From Hydractinia symbiolongicarpus (taxonomy: Eukaryota; Cnidaria; Hydrozoa; Anthoathecata; Hydractiniidae), in NCBI RefSeq assembly GCF_029227915.1, contig NC_079886.1, positions 19,754,501-19,818,500 of the forward strand: a stretch of DNA of 64,000 nt. Direction: 5' to 3'. This document shows, one piece after another, positions 59,201 through 64,000 of the stretch (position 1 is its first letter; every line of letters begins with the position of its first letter). Below the pieces are notes generated by a model. It saw only the letters and a list, made by a program, of their open reading frames with translations, had not been told where the DNA came from and did no database searches. Both the position numbers and the translations under genes were made by a program.

Positions 59201-61841
59201 CTCTGGTCTGCCAAATATATATTTTTGTACGTAAAGAAATACAAAGCCCCAAGATGTTTCAGAGACACACATTTATTAATTTATGTGTAAGCCACTATTG
59301 TCGAGCCTGTTTCGTAATCTCTTCAAGAGAAAAGTTTTTTAATATTTTCATGTACTGTTTTTGTTTTAGACCAAGACGCCTACAAGCTGTTTATAAAGTT
59401 CCATGTTGTATGGTGGTTGGAAATACACGTTGTCCTAACGCAGCTCTACCGTACATGAAATACTGCAGTGATCGTATCTTTTAATCTATATTATAATGCC
59501 CGTATACGCCTGTGCGTTCGTCCGTCCGTTAGGGTTGTCTGTCACGCAAAATGGTAGCTTAGCTGCGCAGGTAGCGAGACGCACGCAATGCGGTTAAAAA
59601 AGGACGGGCGAACCCGTGGATTTTTCCACGGGCTAACGACTAGTTACATATATTCTCCTTGGCAATTATAGCGTAGTTTGTTTTTAATTAGATTTAACCA
59701 CCTGTTTTTGAATCTTTGAAATGTGTACCGCCGACCGCACCGGATACTGTACCGGGTGTGTGCATCACCCATAAAAACCTGGAAAACTCAGGAGATATTT
59801 TGTCATGGAGAACATTCCACACAGTCCATTAAATAATTATTATTTATTTTTTTAACTTAGAAAACTAAGGAGGTCTTTTGTTAAAAATTGAATATATATT
59901 CTTGATGTTTTTGCCGAATGGGAAAGCGCTTGCCCGCGAAAAATATATTGGTAAGGGAAAAAACCCAGCACGGGTTCAAGCATCAACCTTAGTACAAAAT
60001 GTATGTAACCAAAGCATGAATTATCACGAATTTCGCCCTTAACGTACTGGGTAAACAGATTGCACCGAAGACTGGGATCAACTTTTATTTTCAAAAGCGG
60101 TTAAGCATCGTGCAAAGAAGACATCATCAGCTTGTACGACGATCTTATCCTTTCTACAGGACGAAGAAACATCTCAAATTCATTGGAAACGGAAAGTATG
60201 ATTCTAGAACCCAATTTTAAAGTTTTTATTTAGTCAAATGTTGTTTTCGATTAAGCGATCTTTAGCACAAAATAGTGATCTAATTTCGGGGAATCTTAGT
60301 CAAATCGTTGTAACATACATCTTTTACTATTTTTCTACATAAATATTTTGTGAGCCGTTTACGTTAACTGGATTCGCGTTACGAACAAAAAATACAGCTA
60401 TTAATATAGATATTAGTCGTGAACCTGTGTAAAAAATCCACAGTTTTGCCCGTCCTATATATTTTGGTCGTCGGATTTTCACCCTTCGCATGTATCCCGG
60501 CCATCGCAATTTCGTGCAGTCCTAGCATAGAGTAACAATATGGCTACCATTTTGAATACACGTATTACTATACGAGATTTGTTTTGGATTATTGCGCCAT
60601 GGTGGTGGTTAGTATTTTCGTCTGCTCAAGTATGTTTTTGTTGCTTGCCTTTCCAGGGTGATGTGGTTACTCACTGTAAAAACAAACAGCGTAAACAATC
60701 CGTCAACACAAAACAAACAAGTATCAACAAGAAAACAAGGCTGAAAAGAACGATGAAAAAATCTTCCTCTTCAGTGTCTTTGAAAGCACAAATGCAAAAG
60801 AAATTTTCTATACCCCACAAACCTGCTCAGAAACTAAATGCTCACGTGAACAGTACGTTGAGAAAATCTGTTGACGATGAAAATAAGGTGTTGGACGTTG
60901 TTAACGATTCTACGACGATGTCGGAAGACGCCGAAACGACGGAAGATTCCTCTTCCGGGGAGGAAGATTCTGGAAGCGACACGTTAACACCCGAGGAAGC
61001 TTTCCATTTACCTCCTGGTTCCTTATCTTCTTTTTCTACTCCTGTTGACGATGAAGACTCGTTTTCAAATATACGTCGCAACTGTGAAGTAGAGGATGAC
61101 GACGACGAATTTATTCGATGTTCGAATTCCTTTGAACCGTTTGAACCCGGCAGCCAACTGGGGCGTGATCTGACTTCTCCGACGCTTAATCAGCTATCTT
61201 CGACTGACTTTGACGCCTTTAACATGTTGCTATCTCCGACCAAAAGTTTAAACCCTACCGCAACCATCTCACCAAGATCGTCGACGTTAATGGCAGCATT
61301 TAGTAGTGTTAGCACTATGACGAGCGTAAACGCCATGCATAAGTCGTTACTAGCGCGTCAAAAGTCAGACGCGCACGACAGAGCAACAACATCGTTGAAA
61401 ATAACCCCGGTCAACGTTGGTAATACGTCTCGTAAAATATGTTTCAACGCAGGATGTACGGCAAAACACGACCATTCGTCGTCATCTTTGTCAGTGAACA
61501 TTCCATACACACATTATCAAGATAAAAGGCTCTACAAACATCCTACTGTCTTTACGAACGGCAAACATACTAAACCCCCTTCACATGGCCATGCAGGGGT
61601 TGTTTTGACCAATGGAATAGCGACACATCACAATAATTCACCAGCCTTGATAACATTGGATGAAAATGTGCTGAGTAAGCGATATTTAAATGATTCGTTA
61701 TTGACACAGCCACCATTTTTTACAGATACGTCGTTATTTGACGACATCAGAACAGATGTTGATTCGCCATTGGAGAAGGTGAATCCTGATATATTTTTTT
61801 CTTCCGTTTTTCCTGTTGCACACAGTGCGGCCAACATTTGA
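56252..61841 (+). CDS. INO80D: INO80D, INO80 chromatin-remodelling complex subunit D
   Basis: A metazoan-specific nuclear subunit of the INO80 remodeller. Exons in phase: 56252-56469, 56977-57347, 57863-57953, 58846-59064, 59370-59473, then a last exon 60657-61841. Exon 1 (LCSFSRKLCKQRRLNGYGFC, then CEFTIKSNGEKCFNP) with the start of exon 2 (YCNNHLQVLG) forms the first C3Hc3H zinc-binding pair; exon 2 then has a Lys-rich stretch. Exon 5 (CCMVVGNTRCPNAALPYMKY) starts the second pair. The last exon is a low-complexity tail: basic patch, then acidic/Ser stretch, then LDENVLSKRYLNDSLLTQPP, which matches a conserved INO80D block. The exon(s) linking 59473 to 60657 are not resolved: phase 1 leaves exon 5, phase 0 enters the last exon, and the end of the second zinc pair is missing. 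The Met at 60540 is upstream of the acceptor and probably not used. Confidence 0.87.
59485..59643 (+). mobile_element. short non-autonomous Helitron-like element (159 bp)
   Basis: It starts TCTATATTATAATGCCCGTA and ends CTAG, inserted between A (59484) and T (59644). A stem-loop (CCCGTGGA, TTTT, TCCACGGG) lies ~9 bases before the CTAG. These are the standard Helitron ends: 5'-TC, 3' hairpin followed by CTRR, A/T insertion site, no target duplication. It begins 11 bases after the predicted donor of INO80D exon 5. Confidence 0.85.
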
Positions 61842-63290
61842 CATTCCTTTATTGTTTAATGACATTTTTCTTTAAGACTTTTTTCCATTCTCGTTCGCAT
61901 ATTTTTTATACTCCGCAAAAGGGCAAAGTCCTTATCTATATTACTAACCAGTGCAGGTGATAGGATAAAAATACAAACAAAAGATATTGGGCGGTATTCA
62001 GGTCCAAGAAGACCTTAATACAGGTATGCTTATCTGTCTTTTTATCTGTCTGCTTATCTGTCTTCTTATCAGGTCTTCTTGGAAAAGCGACTTCGTTTTT
62101 GTGCAGTCTTACGCCCTTTATTAAAGTATTGTCAGAAAAGCATCGTTTTAGTGCAGTCTTAGGCCCTCTATCAAAGTTTTAGGCAACAACGCTTTTTCAT
62201 TTTTTTAACCACATTATTCACACCGTTTCAGAGACGTCTTACAAATTCAGCAAACAAGCTCTTTTTACCTAGTATTTATATAACATGACTATTTTTATTT
62301 ATAAAAATATTTGACTTGGTTTACCTTTAAAAATTAACATCGCTGTACGAGTTGTGGATACACCTTTTTACAAGTATACTGATCATGTTCAAAGTTTCTT
62401 TTAATATGTCTAAATTTTGTAGGAATAAACGTTTTCGCTTTTTCTAACTTCTTTTGAGTGTTGCCATTTTGGGTTGTGCCTAAATTATTAAACTTTTCGT
62501 ATTAGGACTTCGGGTTAGGTAGATGAAAAGTGACTAAACCTGGACACATAAAATCTCCTAAATAACCTAAAAGATAGGGAAGCTCCTAAATTCTCGTGAA
62601 TAACATAAAATTTGGATCAACATATATCTTCTACCAAGCGCGTCTACTAGTTCGATGTTTTAGACGATTGGTCTAGCGCATATATCCATCTTGTTTTTCC
62701 ACTATTACATTTTTTAAGGACCCGAGATTACCGATTTGAAGGTCCTTTTCGAAGCTGAGTCATATAGCTGAGCATGGCGGTTTCTTTTCTTTCAATGACA
62801 CCATATTTATGTGTAGATAGAAACATACGTCTGTATATAACAACAAGAAAATATAATATGTATAATATGTATATATGGAAAGAGTAAAAGAATAGTGAAA
62901 TTAGGAGAATTAAATAAAAAGAACGCAAGTCATTTTTTATCTTCAGATTTTTTTTGTTATTTATTGTCAGTTTCCCTCCACCCTAGAGCCTCTTTCGTTT
63001 TTTAATCTTGTTCCCGATATTTAATAGCTCTGCGGATGTGATTTGTTGTCAGTGTATTGGCGCATTTACAGCCACTCTGCGCACGCATTTATTTCTACGA
63101 GTATTTACGCTATTCAAATCACTTGATGAATTATGTAGCCCCTGAGACTCCAAAGCATCCTATTAGCATTGCAGCAGGGTTAAAGCACTTACATCTCTTT
63201 TTTGTAGCAGCCAGAAAATAAATTTTAAGCGCGGGAAAAGTTGACGGTTCTTATTAATCATTCATTCGAGTGTTTAACGCGGGCTAAAGC
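61842..63290. other. downstream of INO80D: short tandem repeats, no gene
   Basis: At 62020-62070 there is a TCTG/TTATCTG run. At 62098-62190 a ~50-bp unit (GTGCAGTCTTAGGCCCT) is present twice. Probable INO80D 3' UTR at the left. No other coding sequence seen. Confidence 0.45.
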
Positions 63291-64000
63291 AGTTGCTTGT
63301 GGCTAAACCCGGAGTTTCAACAGAGTGTATCCTGTGTTTTGTAAACCAAAACTGCAATACAGTGTTCTTGAAAAGGGTATAAGGCCTAAACGCATGTGTG
63401 ACTCAGTCCGGTCTCACGATTATTTTTGAACTTCAACAGGAACTTTTCCTGCACAATAAAACAATGCTACAGGGTAAAAACAGGTTTTACCTGTGTGTTT
63501 ACTTTTACAAAAAATTTTTCACAAAATAAAATTATTGACTGATTTTTTAGTTTCGCTGTTTCCTGTCTTTTTATTCAAACCGAAGGAAGATATTTTTTTG
63601 GAGAAGGGTATTGCACCTACATGGATGTGTGACACGTTATACCTGTATTAAGGGCTCAGCCCAGTGTTAACGACAGGCTGTTTCTGTGTTTCTATTTAAC
63701 CGAAGTTGCGATAAAGTTGTTTGCGATCAAGGGTACACCTAATGAATGTCTGACATTGTTTACCTCCACTAAGCGCTCAGCCCAGATTAACATTCATTTT
63801 GAACTTTCACCCGGGACATTTTCCAAAAAATAGGGTAACAACGGGTTGTATACTGTGGTTTTATTTCAGCTAAATGTGCAAAAAAGATTTTTTGAAAAAA
63901 ATGTTATAATCGAAACACCATAATATTGTGCGCACTTCACTCGATTTACGACATACTGCATACCTGTACTAGAGCGCTCCAATTATGGACCTTTTTTTAG
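63290..64000. repeat. diverged tandem repeats of about 150-200 bp
   Basis: At least three loosely similar units share the series CCTGTGTTT, AACCGAAG, AAGGGTA, CCTA, ATGTGTGAC, ACCTGTATTAAG and GCTCAGCCCAG (63335-63420, 63555-63680, 63690-63800). Coding is absent. The array may continue past the window edge. Confidence 0.6.

Noticed and set aside
60540-60656. N-terminal extension of the last INO80D exon from the Met at 60540
   Set aside because: A strong acceptor (TTGCCTTTCCAG) at 60656 makes the upstream part intronic; its residues do not resemble INO80D.

Overview
The window is AT-rich metazoan nuclear DNA: GT-AG introns, widely spaced genes, and a dense load of transposable elements. Cnidarian (perhaps hydrozoan) origin is an inference from the repeat style and from the P2X7-ballast-like and THAP fragments; no species can be named from the sequence alone.

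Layout. 1-2.2 kb: no gene seen. 2.2-2.75 kb (-): first three coding exons of translin. 3.9-7.0 kb (-): a membrane-anchored synaptotagmin-like single-C2 protein. 10.5-13.7 kb (-): a LINE with an intact 1041-residue endonuclease/reverse-transcriptase ORF. 16.1-17.2 kb: a decayed gag-protease fragment. 21.3-29.6 kb (-): a nearly complete 14-exon CFAP210 (CCDC173) gene, a ciliary microtubule inner protein, with a piggyBac-like element in one intron and two minisatellites in others. 33.3-35.4 kb (+): MFSD6, in one exon, roughly head to head with CFAP210. 38.8-39.8 kb (-): a LicD-family enzyme. 40-55 kb: mostly transposon material, made of three degenerate LINEs, a tRNA-derived SINE family, several MITE families, a large inverted array of ~53-bp repeats, and broken P2X7-ballast-like and THAP coding fragments. 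56.2-61.8 kb (+): INO80D, a chromatin-remodelling subunit, with a 159-bp Helitron-like insert 11 bp after an exon. 62-64 kb: low-copy diverged tandem repeats.

The host genes are ordinary single-copy metazoan genes with unrelated roles (RNA metabolism, membrane trafficking, cilia, transporter, sugar/phosphate modification, chromatin). I see no operon and no pathway shared between neighbours. The only pair likely to share a control region is CFAP210 and MFSD6. The most unusual part is 42.3-46.8 kb: GAAACGA-rich flanks, a tandem-repeat palindrome, broken THAP and P2X7-like coding pieces, and directly beside it a 1.32-kb long-inverted-repeat element carrying a BEN-like coding fragment.
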